DNA of 64,000 bases from CAZPNX01 sp964518765 (GCA_964518765.1 CAZFJC010000012.1:21561-85560); one strand, 5' to 3'; shown: positions 42,908 through 50,907, counted from the first letter of the stretch. Numbers and translations are program-made. Notes: generated by a model not told the origin, from the sequence alone.

Positions 42908-45010
42908 TCAGGAACCTGATTTTCCCTTTTGAGCCTCCTGCTCCTCCATCCGTTTGATGCACAGCTTGCAAAGGTGCTCCTCAATCGGGCCGTGCTCGGC
43001 GATGAACTCTAAAAAGCCCTGCTTCTCCAACATCAGGAGCTGGCATTCGGTCTTGGCCACCACCGTGGCCGTCCGCGGCGAGTCGGTCAGCAGGGCGATC
43101 TCGCCGAAGGCGTCCCCCTTCCCTAAGGTGGCTATGACCGTCCGGTCGTCCGGACCCAGCACCTCCAGCTCGCCCTCGATCACCACGTAAAAGGCCCGCC
43201 CCTCCTCGCCGCGGCGGATGACCACCCAGCCCATGTCCACCGACATATGCTGGCCCACCTCTATGAACCTGGCCATTTCCTCCAGGGAAAGGCTGTCCAG
43301 GAATGACGGATCCTTTAACAGATTGGTGCCGGCTAGGGTCCGGGCCAGGCTCTGGCCGTACTCCAGCTCCAGCACCTTGGTGCGGCGGTCGCAGACCTCG
43401 GAGGGCCCGTAGTATTGTATCGGCCCGGGATAGAGGTATTCGTTGTTCAGGGCCCAGCGCTCCCGGTTCTTGGCGAACTCCAGGAAGGGGCGGCTTTCAA
43501 GGTCGACCAGGGCCTTGCGGATGACCGGAACCTCCCTGCCCTTTCTCCTCTCCAGCGCCATCATCGAAGCTAGGGGCACCCCTCCCGGAGCCCACTGATC
43601 GGCCGGCCGGGCCAGGTTGCGCACCACCGCCATATAGCCGGTGCGGCCCGAGGCCAGCAGGGCGGCGGCGGTGTAGCCCAGGCTGTAGGCATAGTCGGCG
43701 TCGAAGTTGGAGGGGGGAGCGCAGCGCCCCTCATAGCCGAAGAAATGGTACTGGGCCGAGAACTTCCCTTTATACATTCCCTTCCGGGCCAGTTCGCGCA
43801 GACGATCGCCCACCATGTCCCCCAGCAGTTTCTCGGTCTCTATTTTGGAGACCTGGACGTTGCCGTGCGGGTCCCTGTCCTCCAGCAGTTGGCTGCGGAT
43901 GCTCTGGGGCAGGACGGAGAAGGTCTGGGCCGATTCAGCCGAAAGCTTTCTCGCTAAAAACTGCTGCCTGTCCTCGTCGGTGGGAAGCGCCTGGTACTGG
44001 TCCCGATCCCGGGCCAGGATGTCGTTGAGCTCGGCGATCAGCTTCTTGATCTCGGGGATGAACTCTACCAAGCCTTCGGGGATGACCGCTACCCCGAAGT
44101 CCATTCCCAGCTCCGAACGGTTGCGCACCACGCCGGCCAGGTAGTCGCAGAGCTCGACCAACCTGATGCTCCGGGCGGCCACCTCCTCGGAGATGATGGC
44201 GATGTTGGGCCGGCATTGCAGGGCGCACTCCAGGGCGATATGGGAGGCCGAACGCCCCATCACCCGGATGAAGTGCCAGTACTTGCGGGCCGAGTCAGCA
44301 TCGCGTTCGATGTTTCCCACAAGCTCCGAGTAGATCTTGGTGGCGGTGTCAAACCCGAAGGAGCTCTCCATCCGTTCGTTCTTTAGGTCTCCGTCAATGG
44401 TCTTAGGCACCCCGACCACTTTGACGGGGATCCCTTCCCGAAGGAAGAACTCAGCCAGCAGACAGGCATTGGTGTTGGAATCGTCGCCGCCGATAACCAC
44501 CAAAGAATCAACGCCCAAGCTCTGGCAGGTTTCGGCCACCCGGCGAAACTGTTCTTCTTCTTCCAGCTTGGTGCGGCCCGATTGGATCATGTCGAAGCCG
44601 CCAGTGTTTCGGTAGCGGTCGACCGTCTCCCGGTCAAGCAGCCGGTGCCGGTTCTCCAGGATGCCGCCGGGGCCGCCCAAAAAGCCGAACAGCTTTGAGC
44701 CGGGGTCGGACGCCTGCAAGGCGTCGAACAGGCCGGCGATGACGTTGTGTCCACCCGGGGCCTGGCCCCCGGAAAGGACTACCCCGCAGACCAGGGGCTT
44801 GCTCAGCCTCCTCCCGGGTTCGGCCCCGAAGCTAACCAGGGGCAGGGAGCCGGTCCTGGGGAACTGCTTAGCCAAAGCGGCTCCGTCGCCGGAGGTCTCA
44901 GGCACCAGGCCCTCCATGGCCCGGACCGACATCCCGTGCTCGGAAAAGAGCGGAGGAAGTTTCGGTTTGTACCCCAGCCTGTTCTTCTGCAGAGCGGAGA
45001 TATTCTCCAT
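42908..45010 (-). CDS. pfp: PPi-type 6-phosphofructokinase fused to a cyclic-nucleotide-binding domain
   Basis: The 700-residue protein has a PFK domain (about 70-550) with GGQAPGGHNV, GGDDSN at 174-179 and PKTIDGDL at 202-209. GGDD rather than GGDG is the mark of pyrophosphate-dependent enzymes, which interconvert fructose-6-phosphate and fructose-1,6-bisphosphate reversibly. Residues 555-675 form a cNMP-binding domain whose phosphate-binding cassette FGEIALLTDSPRTATV keeps Glu and Arg. No such fusion is usual in PFKs, so direct allosteric control by cAMP or cGMP is likely. The next gene downstream carries two more cNMP domains, and a class III cyclase is encoded at 52.4-55.8 kb. Confidence 0.92.
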   Translation of the reverse strand: MENISALQKNRLGYKPKLPPLFSEHGMSVRAMEGLVPETSGDGAALAKQFPRTGSLPLVSFGAEPGRRLSKPLVCGVVLSGGQAPGGHNVIAGLFDALQASDPGSKLFGFLGGPGGILENRHRLLDRETVDRYRNTGGFDMIQSGRTKLEEEEQFRRVAETCQSLGVDSLVVIGGDDSNTNACLLAEFFLREGIPVKVVGVPKTIDGDLKNERMESSFGFDTATKIYSELVGNIERDADSARKYWHFIRVMGRSASHIALECALQCRPNIAIISEEVAARSIRLVELCDYLAGVVRNRSELGMDFGVAVIPEGLVEFIPEIKKLIAELNDILARDRDQYQALPTDEDRQQFLARKLSAESAQTFSVLPQSIRSQLLEDRDPHGNVQVSKIETEKLLGDMVGDRLRELARKGMYKGKFSAQYHFFGYEGRCAPPSNFDADYAYSLGYTAAALLASGRTGYMAVVRNLARPADQWAPGGVPLASMMALERRKGREVPVIRKALVDLESRPFLEFAKNRERWALNNEYLYPGPIQYYGPSEVCDRRTKVLELEYGQSLARTLAGTNLLKDPSFLDSLSLEEMARFIEVGQHMSVDMGWVVIRRGEEGRAFYVVIEGELEVLGPDDRTVIATLGKGDAFGEIALLTDSPRTATVVAKTECQLLMLEKQGFLEFIAEHGPIEEHLCKLCIKRMEEQEAQKGKSGS

Positions 45011-45109
45011 GCTTGTCCTCTTTGGTTTTTCACCCGGTTTCCAGCTGTTGCCGGCGATACCCCCCTGCCGGCTTTGGAACTTGAGGCACGTCCTATGGAA
45101 AAAACTCTA

Positions 45110-45904
45110 TCAGTCCAGCGGGGCTGCGGCCGCAGCCAGGGCCAGCACCTCCAAGGCCCCGGCCTCCAACAGGGCCCGGGCGCAGGAGCCGATGGTGGCC
45201 CCGGTGGTCAGCACGTCGTCCACCAGTATCACCCGGCGGCCGCGTACCCGGGATGGATCCTTGACCTGGAAGATGTTCCGGACATTCTCCAGCCTTTGTT
45301 TCCGGTTGAGCCTGGTCTGGGTGGGATTGTGTCTGACCCGGCGCACGGCCTTGGGATCGGCCGGAATGCCGGTCATCCTGGAGAGCTCGTCGGCCAGCAG
45401 CTGGGCCTGGTTGTAGCCGCGTTCCCTGAGACGTGCGCTATGCAACGGCACGGCGACGATCAGGTCGGACTTAAGGTAGCAATCGTCCGTGCCCAGACAG
45501 CCGCGCATCAGCGCCGCCAGACGCCGGGCGATGCTGCGCCTCTCCGAGTATTTCAATAGATGGATGGCCTCGGCCACGGTCCCGGCGAAGGGCCCAGGCG
45601 TCCTGATATCGGAGCAATCCCACCCCTCGATGCGGCAGGAGTAGCACAGCCGTGGCACGGTCCCGGCTGGCAGCCCCGCCCCGCAGCGTTGACAGGCGCC
45701 TCCTCTGTCCCAGGTGATCGCCCGCCGCCAGCATTCCCGGCACACTGGCTCCCTCTGTCCGTCCGGCATCCGTTCGTGGCAGCAAGCACAGTACGGCGGA
45801 AAGGCGAAGTCGGCCAGAATGCCGGCCAGCCACCCCAGGAATTTCAGTGGACTTGCTTTGATCCACTGATTGACACGAGAATAGGCCGGAACATCCGTGT
45901 TCAT
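45110..45904 (-). CDS. comF: ComF/GntX family phosphoribosyltransferase-like protein
   Basis: The 264-residue protein has an N-terminal zinc-finger set (CACC, CREC, CQRC, CYSC) and a C-terminal type I phosphoribosyltransferase-like domain with LVVAVPLH-type and RGYNQAQLLADELS segments and the PRPP-binding loop RVILVDDVLTTGATIG. ComF proteins act in natural transformation (DNA processing in competence); GntX is the enterobacterial form. No other competence genes are in the window. It lies 99 bases upstream of the pfp start. Confidence 0.9.
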   Translation of the reverse strand: MNTDVPAYSRVNQWIKASPLKFLGWLAGILADFAFPPYCACCHERMPDGQREPVCRECWRRAITWDRGGACQRCGAGLPAGTVPRLCYSCRIEGWDCSDIRTPGPFAGTVAEAIHLLKYSERRSIARRLAALMRGCLGTDDCYLKSDLIVAVPLHSARLRERGYNQAQLLADELSRMTGIPADPKAVRRVRHNPTQTRLNRKQRLENVRNIFQVKDPSRVRGRRVILVDDVLTTGATIGSCARALLEAGALEVLALAAAAAPLD

Positions 45905-45928
45905 CAGCGCCTGTTGGTGGAAGGGGGA

Positions 45929-47233
45929 TCAGAACTTGAACTTGACCGCCAGCCGAGGGGAGAACTTCTCCACCGCCTTGTAGTAAGGCTCGATCAGATT
46001 GCCAGCCTGGTCCCTGTCCTGGGTGCGGCGCTCATAGGTTCTAAGGTAGCTCAGGTAGAGCATGACGTGCGAATATACCTCGTACCCTCCCTCGACGGTG
46101 ACCAGGAAGTTCTCGTCCTGCTTGCCCATGTCGCCGAACTCGCCGATGCCCTTGTGGTCGTAGGCCGCGGCCAGCTCCACCTTGGGGATCAGGTCGGGCA
46201 GCTTGGTGCCCAGGTGGAGGACGCCGCTCTTGGGCACCTGGTAGGTGTACTGATAGGAGCCCAGGATGTCCATCTTGCCAACCAAGGTGGCCGCCAGCTC
46301 TCCGTAGGTGCCGTTGTTGGCGGTGCTGTCCAGGCCCACCAGATATTTTTTACGGACGGGAAATGGCCCGGGAAGATAGCGCTCGACCTCGTAGAACCGG
46401 TCGAAGTACTGGGCCGCGAAGCGCTTGCCCAGGAAGCGCTGCTCCAGCTTGGCGGACAAGGTCAGCAGGTTGCCGGGAAAGCGGAGGTCGGCCCCCACCC
46501 CCACCACGTTGCCGTGGCCTAGTTCCTTGATCTTCCCAAAGTCGTAGTAGAGGCCGGTGTACAGCAGGCTGGTGTTAATCAGCGGCAGGCCCAAGTCGAA
46601 ACCGTAGGCGGTGACCCCGTCTTCGGTGTCCCGGCTCTGGTCCGGATCAACGTCCCCGGCCACCGTGGCCCCCAGCTCGAATCCCTTGATTATCGGAAGG
46701 CCGGTTCCCCTGAGCGGGCGGACGTATCCCCGGCCCCCGTAGATCTCGGAGCGGCCGAAGTTGGAGACCACCGTCTCCAGCCCCAGCAGGCCGAAGTCCA
46801 TATCCAGCTCCATGCCCAGCTTGCGGTCGGCGTCATTGGCCGCCTGGTTGGCGTAGCGGTACATGATGAAGCCGTGACCCAGGGTGGCCGCGTCCAGGGC
46901 TCCCACCCTGGCGTAGAATCGGTCGCGCTTCTGTCCCCAGCGCAGATAGCGGATCACCCGTACCCAGCGGCTCCTGGGGTTCCAGTCCTCCTTACGGATC
47001 CCGTCCTGGTTAAACAGTATGTCACCGTCCAGGCCGAGGCCGAACTTGTAGATCGAGATCTCCGGTATCAGCTGAACCCGGTAGTAGAGCTTGCCGTCCA
47101 CGGTGGTGATACCCAGACCACCCATCATCTGAGCCCCAAAGGCTTGGACCACCGAAGCCGAATCCTGGGCGGCGGCCTTCGCCGGCAATAGGACAGCGGC
47201 TGCCAGCGCCATCAGAATGGAGAACCTTTTCAT
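45929..47233 (-). CDS. Putative outer-membrane beta-barrel protein
   Basis: The 434-residue protein has a cleavable signal peptide (1-22, AKAAAQ) and many alternating amphipathic strands rich in Tyr, Gly and Asp. It ends with RLAVKFKF, whose terminal Phe fits the BAM sorting signal. No domain name can be given. A perfect consensus sigma70 promoter lies 31 bases upstream of the ATG, and the RBS ggagg is close to the start, so strong constitutive expression is expected. It is followed 24 bases later by comF. Confidence 0.75.
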   Translation of the reverse strand: MKRFSILMALAAAVLLPAKAAAQDSASVVQAFGAQMMGGLGITTVDGKLYYRVQLIPEISIYKFGLGLDGDILFNQDGIRKEDWNPRSRWVRVIRYLRWGQKRDRFYARVGALDAATLGHGFIMYRYANQAANDADRKLGMELDMDFGLLGLETVVSNFGRSEIYGGRGYVRPLRGTGLPIIKGFELGATVAGDVDPDQSRDTEDGVTAYGFDLGLPLINTSLLYTGLYYDFGKIKELGHGNVVGVGADLRFPGNLLTLSAKLEQRFLGKRFAAQYFDRFYEVERYLPGPFPVRKKYLVGLDSTANNGTYGELAATLVGKMDILGSYQYTYQVPKSGVLHLGTKLPDLIPKVELAAAYDHKGIGEFGDMGKQDENFLVTVEGGYEVYSHVMLYLSYLRTYERRTQDRDQAGNLIEPYYKAVEKFSPRLAVKFKF

Positions 47234-47263
47234 TCTGCCTCCTATTGTATGTTCTTGCCTTTT

Positions 47264-47292
47264 ATTATACTATCAGGGGTGGAAGCTGTCAA
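47264..47292 (-). promoter_or_regulatory. Consensus sigma70 promoter for the beta-barrel gene
   Basis: On the minus strand TTGACA (47287-47292) and TATAAT (47264-47269) are both perfect and separated by 17 bases. It lies 31 bases before the ATG of the 45.9-47.2 kb gene. Confidence 0.82.
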
Positions 47293-47297
47293 TCGAA

Positions 47298-47320
47298 AAA
47301 ACCAGGCAAAGCCTGGTTTT
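47298..47320 (-). terminator. Rho-independent terminator after the V4R pair
   Basis: A 10-bp perfect stem (47298-47307 with 47311-47320, arm aaaaccaggc) with a 3-base loop is followed on the minus strand by a run of T. Its stem begins at the stop of the 90-residue protein gene. Confidence 0.75.
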
Positions 47321-47592
47321 CATCCCCCCACATCCCCGGCCCGGGAGATCATCTGTCGGATAACCCCGGTGACAAACTTGGCCTTCCAATCCTCGGTGAA
47401 GCACGACAGCTCCTCCCGCATGCAATTCAGGAATTCCCCGGCGTTGTTCACGTCTAGCTGCTCCAGAGGGATGCCGCTGCGCGCGGAGATGCGCTGGATG
47501 CAATCCTCGGGCGCGTCCGGCACGTAGCGCCGGAAGATGTCGCGGACGATGTCCGGGATCCTTTCCCTGATGTCGCCTTGGGACAAAATCAT
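47320..47592 (-). CDS. Small protein of unknown function, coupled to the V4R gene
   Basis: The 90-residue protein starts MILSQGDIRERIPDIVRDIF at 47592 and overlaps the stop of the V4R gene as ATGA. It is predicted to be mostly helical, with two Cys (CMREELSCF) that could form a ligand or disulfide. I do not recognise it. Strict coupling to the V4R gene suggests it works with that protein. Confidence 0.6.
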   Translation of the reverse strand: MILSQGDIRERIPDIVRDIFRRYVPDAPEDCIQRISARSGIPLEQLDVNNAGEFLNCMREELSCFTEDWKAKFVTGVIRQMISRAGDVGG

Positions 47593-48233
47593 TTCCCGCC
47601 TGACAGGTACTGTTTGACCCTCTCCTCCAGCCTCCGGGACGGCGCCATTACGAAGCGACATTGGGGATCGCCCCTGGCGATACACCTGACCTCCCGGGCG
47701 TCCAGATCCAACCCGAAGCTGTAGGAGCACCAGCCGGCCGAATATCCGGCCGAGAACAGGCAGGCCGGCTTCGGGCTTTTAGCACCCCTGGCCATATAGC
47801 CGGCGGACTCGAAAGTGTTGGGATGGTCGTAGACCAGCAGGTAGTTCTGGTCCGGACTGGGGCGGCTCTCGGGCAGGATGTCTACGAAGGCCCAGCCGGT
47901 GTGCGAGAAGTGGACCGGTCCGGCCGACAGCTTGTGGATGGGGTCGGACAGCCCCAGCTTCTCGGCGAACCTTGCGGCATCCCCGTGTCCCACGGTCTTG
48001 GCCAGGATGTAGAGAAAGGACTCGGCCACGTCCTCCCCGAAATCGGCCGTCATCTTCTCTCTCAGCACCGAAAAGATGGACTCGCCTCGAACCAGGATGT
48101 AGCGGTCGCCGGCGATGTTGATGATGCCCCGGGATGGGTCCCGCTCCATGCTTTCGAAGAAACGTCCTACCATCCTTTCGGCCTCGGCGAAGATCGGCTC
48201 GAACTGCGGCGGAACTTTGACGGTTGTGACCAT
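47589..48233 (-). CDS. V4R (4-vinyl reductase) / XylR N-terminal-type sensory domain protein
   Basis: The 214-residue protein has the activator-of-aromatic-catabolism (XylR N) plus V4R pattern: a Phe/Tyr-rich sensor region, then FSAGYSAGWCSYSFGLDLDA, VRCIARGDPQCRFVMAP. V4R domains bind small hydrophobic ligands and often zinc; the Cys in GWCSYS and the Cys in DPQCRF are the usual metal ligands. No output domain is attached, so it may signal by protein contact. Its stop overlaps the start of the coupled small gene. No aromatic-degradation genes are nearby. Confidence 0.78.
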   Translation of the reverse strand: MVTTVKVPPQFEPIFAEAERMVGRFFESMERDPSRGIINIAGDRYILVRGESIFSVLREKMTADFGEDVAESFLYILAKTVGHGDAARFAEKLGLSDPIHKLSAGPVHFSHTGWAFVDILPESRPSPDQNYLLVYDHPNTFESAGYMARGAKSPKPACLFSAGYSAGWCSYSFGLDLDAREVRCIARGDPQCRFVMAPSRRLEERVKQYLSGGK

Positions 48234-48274
48234 GGATTCTTCTCCCTATTGTTGTTTCGCCCGGCGCCCCGCGC

Positions 48275-48323
48275 TCAAAAACTAGCAGGTGCCCCCGGGC
48301 GATCTGGTACCGGGAGCACCTGC
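48275..48323 (-). terminator. Terminator downstream of the tRNA-Phe/GIY-YIG unit
   Basis: A 14-base arm (48285-48298) pairs with 48310-48323 with one G-T pair around an 11-base loop. On the minus strand TAG and then five T follow the stem, and the element lies between the tRNA-derived sequence and the V4R gene. Confidence 0.55.
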
Positions 48324-48390
48324 TCAGGCCTCGTCACTTGTTACCTTTAATGCACGGCAGAGAACGCATGTTCCTGCCCTTCCCATAATT

Positions 48391-48429
48391 ATTCAATGGT
48401 GCCACGGGACAGAGTCGAACTGCCGACGC
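48391..48429 (-). repeat. Direct repeat of tRNA-Phe 3' end, left copy
   Basis: The 39 bases are identical to 48723-48761 and cover the CCA end, the acceptor 3' strand, the T-arm and the variable loop of tRNA-Phe. They bracket the GIY-YIG gene, with a 332-base offset between copies. Confidence 0.85.
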
Positions 48430-48459
48430 CCCCGATTTCATCGGGGCGCTCTACCACCT
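48397..48459 (-). pseudogene. Truncated tRNA-Phe-like sequence
   Basis: Read on the minus strand this contains a D-loop remainder, an anticodon arm with loop ATGAAAT (anticodon GAA), variable loop, T-arm, acceptor 3' strand and CCA. It lacks the 5' acceptor strand and the 5' half of the D-arm. The anticodon stem (CCCCG/CGGGG) differs from the intact gene, but the last 39 bases are identical. It encodes the C-terminal residues of the GIY-YIG protein. Confidence 0.8.
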
Positions 48460-48707
48460 AAGAATCGATCCACTATTTCCTGTAATGCCGAATGGCTTTT
48501 GAGCGATTTGAGATATCGCTCGCGTGCTTGTGCCAGCTCTTTGGTGTCGAATCTCTCGGAATGGGCCAGGATCAATGGCCTCCGGTTTTTGGTGGAATCA
48601 ACAGCTCCCGCATTGTGCCTTCTTATCCGTGCCTCGAGATCGCCGGTGCTTCCGATGTAGAACCTGCCGTCCTTCAGGCTTTTCAACACGTAGGTGAAAT
48701 ACGGCAA
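48438..48707 (-). CDS. GIY-YIG (URI-type) endonuclease inserted at tRNA-Phe
   Basis: The protein has the GIY-YIG nuclease core: FTYVLKSLKDGRFYIGSTGDLEARIRRHN, then HSERFDTKELAQARERYLKS. It is a stand-alone single-domain nuclease of about 89 residues, like UvrC/homing-endonuclease relatives. TTG at 48707 is preferred (giving LPYFTYVL); a GTG inside the tRNA acceptor would add ten residues. The end VDRFLGGRAPR is translated from the tRNA-like fragment, so gene and truncated tRNA are joined. The 39-base direct repeats on either side suggest it was inserted at the tRNA gene as a minimal element. Confidence 0.8.
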   Translation of the reverse strand: MPYFTYVLKSLKDGRFYIGSTGDLEARIRRHNAGAVDSTKNRRPLILAHSERFDTKELAQARERYLKSLKSHSALQEIVDRFLGGRAPR

Positions 48708-48722
48708 TGTCGTGGAAGCAAA

Positions 48723-48761
48723 ATTCAATGGTGCCACGGGACAGAGTCGAACTGCCGACGC
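48723..48761 (-). repeat. Direct repeat of tRNA-Phe 3' end, right copy
   Basis: This is the 3' half of the intact tRNA-Phe gene, identical for 39 bases to 48391-48429. Confidence 0.85.
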
Positions 48762-48804
48762 AGGGATTTTCAGTCCCTCGCTCTACCACCTGAGCTACCG
48801 TGGC
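48729..48804 (-). tRNA. tRNA-Phe (anticodon GAA)
   Basis: On the minus strand the acceptor GCCACGG pairs with CCGTGGC. The D-arm is GCTC/GAGC, the anticodon stem AGGGA/TCCCT has loop CTGAAAA (anticodon GAA), the variable loop is five bases, and the T-arm GGCAG/CTGTC has TTCGACT. ACCA is encoded. The 76-base cloverleaf is complete. Confidence 0.96.
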
Positions 48805-48812
48805 ATAGGCGG

Positions 48813-48842
48813 ATTATATCAAATACCCCGGAGCGCTGTCAA
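48813..48842 (-). promoter_or_regulatory. Promoter for tRNA-Phe
   Basis: TTGACA (48837-48842) and TATAAT (48813-48818) are perfect on the minus strand with an 18-base spacer. It overlaps the clpP stop codon. The tRNA begins nine bases after the -10 box. Confidence 0.8.
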
Positions 48843-49444
48843 CTCTTGCCGTTCTTGGCCCCGCTCCTGATCTTCATGATCTCGTCGATAATGCCGTATT
48901 CCTTGGCCTCCTCGGCCGACATCCAGAAGTTGCGGTCGGTGTCGCGGGCGATCTTGTCCACCGGCTGCCCGGTGTGCTCCGAGAGGATAGCGTTCAGCCG
49001 CTCCCTGATGAGCAGGATCTCCCTGGCGTGTATCTCGATATCGGCCGCCTGGCCCGAGACCCCGCCCAGGGGCTGGTGGATCATGATGCGCGAGTTGGGC
49101 AGGGCGTAGCGCTTGCCCCGGGTGCCGCAGGCTAAAAGCAACGCCCCCAGCGAGGCGGCCATCCCCATGCAGATGGTGACCACGCCGGGCCGGATGTACT
49201 GGATGGTGTCGTAGATGGCCAACCCCGAGGTCACCGAGCCGCCCGGGGTGTTGATGTACAGCTGAATGTCCTTCTCCGGGTCGTCGGCCTCCAGGAACAG
49301 CAGCTGGGCGATGATCAGGTTGGCGATGTTGTCGTCCACCGGCGAGCCGATGAAGATGATGCGCTCCTTGAGCAGTCGGGAGTAGATGTCGTAGGCCCGC
49401 TCCCCCCGGCCGCTCTGCTCGATGACGAATGGTATCAGGCTCAT
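48839..49444 (-). CDS. clpP: ATP-dependent Clp protease proteolytic subunit
   Basis: ClpP is the serine protease that works with ClpX/ClpA. The 201-residue protein starts MSLIPFVIEQ at 49444; the longer open frame is a shadow. The catalytic triad is visible: Ser in CMGMAASLGALL, His in RIMIHQPLGG, and Asp in the region DRDNFW-type DTDRNFWMSAEEA. GSPVDDNIANLIIAQLLFLEADDP and IQLYINTPGGSV are typical. It is 17 bases from tig, the usual tig-clpP pair, but no clpX follows; tRNA-Phe is next. Confidence 0.97.
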   Translation of the reverse strand: MSLIPFVIEQSGRGERAYDIYSRLLKERIIFIGSPVDDNIANLIIAQLLFLEADDPEKDIQLYINTPGGSVTSGLAIYDTIQYIRPGVVTICMGMAASLGALLLACGTRGKRYALPNSRIMIHQPLGGVSGQAADIEIHAREILLIRERLNAILSEHTGQPVDKIARDTDRNFWMSAEEAKEYGIIDEIMKIRSGAKNGKS

Positions 49445-49461
49445 GGTTCCCTCCGATGCTG

Positions 49462-50766
49462 TCAGTCTATGCTCTCGATCTTGAGCTCCGCCCAGCGGCC
49501 CAGCATCTCGCTGGCCTTGGCGGTGACGATGCGGTGGCGTATGTCCTCCAGCCTCTCGGGTTGGGCCTCCAGGGCGGACATCAGCTGGGCCGGGTCCACC
49601 CGTTGGCGGCGGGCCAGGTCCCTGACGGCCGCCTCCACCTCCTGGGGTTCGGCCTCGATCTTCTCCAGAGCGGCCAGGTGGGATAGGAACAGGTCCTGCT
49701 TGATCCGCCATTCGGCCACCGGCCGCAGCTCCCTGGACATCTTCTCCTCATCCAGGGCGCACTGGTCGCAGGTGGCCCCGTCGCCGTGCCGGTGCGACAG
49801 CTGGTGGCGCTCCCGGGCCTGGCCGATCATCCTCTCCAGGTTTTCCTTGACCAACGATTCCGGAAGCTCCATGGGATTTTCGGTAATGATGGTGTTCATC
49901 ACCTGAAGGTTCACCTGCTCCATGGCTTCGGACTCGGCCCTAGCCTCCAGGCCGGCCCGGATCTTGTCGCCAAGCTCGGCCAGTGTCTGGTACTCGCTGA
50001 CCTTCCTGGCGAACTCGTCGTCCAAAGGAGGCAGCCTCCGCTCCTGGACGTCCTTCACGACGACCCTGAAGCCTATCTTCCGGCCGGCCGCCTCCGGTGA
50101 TGGATGGTCGTCCGGATACTGGACCGTTATCTCCTTCTGGTCCCCCGGCCTAACCCCCACCAGGTCCCGGTTGAACTCGGCCAGGACCTGGGGCGCGCCC
50201 AGGTCCACGGCATAATCCTGTCCCCGGAACTTCTGGGCCCCGGGAAACTCGGTCAGAGGGCTGTAGTCTATAATCACCCGGTCGCCCTCGGCCGAGGGGC
50301 GGCCGGCCGGGAAGAACTCGGCATACAGGCTCCGGAGAAAGTCTACCTCCCGATCGACGTCGGCCTGGGTCACCCGGCAAAGCCTCTTGACCGCCGGGAT
50401 GCCTTTGTAGCGTTTGATCTCGACCTTGGGCAACACCTCGAAGGTGGCCTTGAACCTGAGGATCTGGTCCGAGGACAGCTCCAGGTCCGAAATCTGTGCC
50501 CGGTTCACCGGCACCAGCCGATGCTCGTCCAGAGCCCTCGCAAAGCTCTCCGGCACCAGCTTTTCGACGGCCTCGGCCTCGATGCCCTTGCCGAAGCGGG
50601 CCTCCAGGATGGCCCGGGGCACCTTGCCCGGCCGAAACCCCGGTATCTTGGCCTTGAGCCCGTACTCTCGGTACAGCTCCTCCATGGCCTCCCGCACCTG
50701 GTCGCTGGGGACCTCGACCTCGAAGACCCTCTGGCAGGCCTTGGGCGCCTTCAGTTCCGTCTTCAC
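49462..50766 (-). CDS. tig: Trigger factor (ribosome-associated chaperone)
   Basis: The 434-residue protein has the N-terminal ribosome-binding domain with GFRPGKVPRAIL (the GFRxGKxP signature), a central FKBP-type PPIase-like domain (about 155-245, GDRVIIDYSP, GVRPGDQKEITVQYPDD) and a helical C-terminal chaperone arm. It contains an insertion with Cys and His residues (HRHGDGATCDQCALDEE) that might bind metal. The start is GTG, with caggag as RBS. It precedes clpP, as in most bacteria. Confidence 0.95.
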   Translation of the reverse strand: MKTELKAPKACQRVFEVEVPSDQVREAMEELYREYGLKAKIPGFRPGKVPRAILEARFGKGIEAEAVEKLVPESFARALDEHRLVPVNRAQISDLELSSDQILRFKATFEVLPKVEIKRYKGIPAVKRLCRVTQADVDREVDFLRSLYAEFFPAGRPSAEGDRVIIDYSPLTEFPGAQKFRGQDYAVDLGAPQVLAEFNRDLVGVRPGDQKEITVQYPDDHPSPEAAGRKIGFRVVVKDVQERRLPPLDDEFARKVSEYQTLAELGDKIRAGLEARAESEAMEQVNLQVMNTIITENPMELPESLVKENLERMIGQARERHQLSHRHGDGATCDQCALDEEKMSRELRPVAEWRIKQDLFLSHLAALEKIEAEPQEVEAAVRDLARRQRVDPAQLMSALEAQPERLEDIRHRIVTAKASEMLGRWAELKIESID

Positions 50767-50822
50767 CCCGCTCCTGTTATTACTATTTTAATATGGCATA
50801 ATAAAACATCGCGGGCCGCGGT

Positions 50823-50907
50823 TGGTGCGAGAGGGGGGAGTTGAACCCCCACGCCTTGCGGCACCAGATCCTAAGTCTGGCGCGTCTGCCAGTTCCGCCA
50901 CCCTCGC
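50823..50907 (-). tRNA. tRNA-Leu (anticodon TAG)
   Basis: The minus-strand sequence has acceptor GCGAGGG/CTCTCGC, a long variable arm of the class II type (TGCCGCAAGGCGT), anticodon loop CTTAGGA (TAG) and T-arm GGGGG/CCCCC with TTCAACT. CCA is encoded. Length with CCA is 85 bases. Confidence 0.95.

Noticed and set aside
48397..48459. A second functional tRNA-Phe
   Set aside because: The 5' acceptor strand and the 5' half of the D-arm are absent, so a cloverleaf cannot form.
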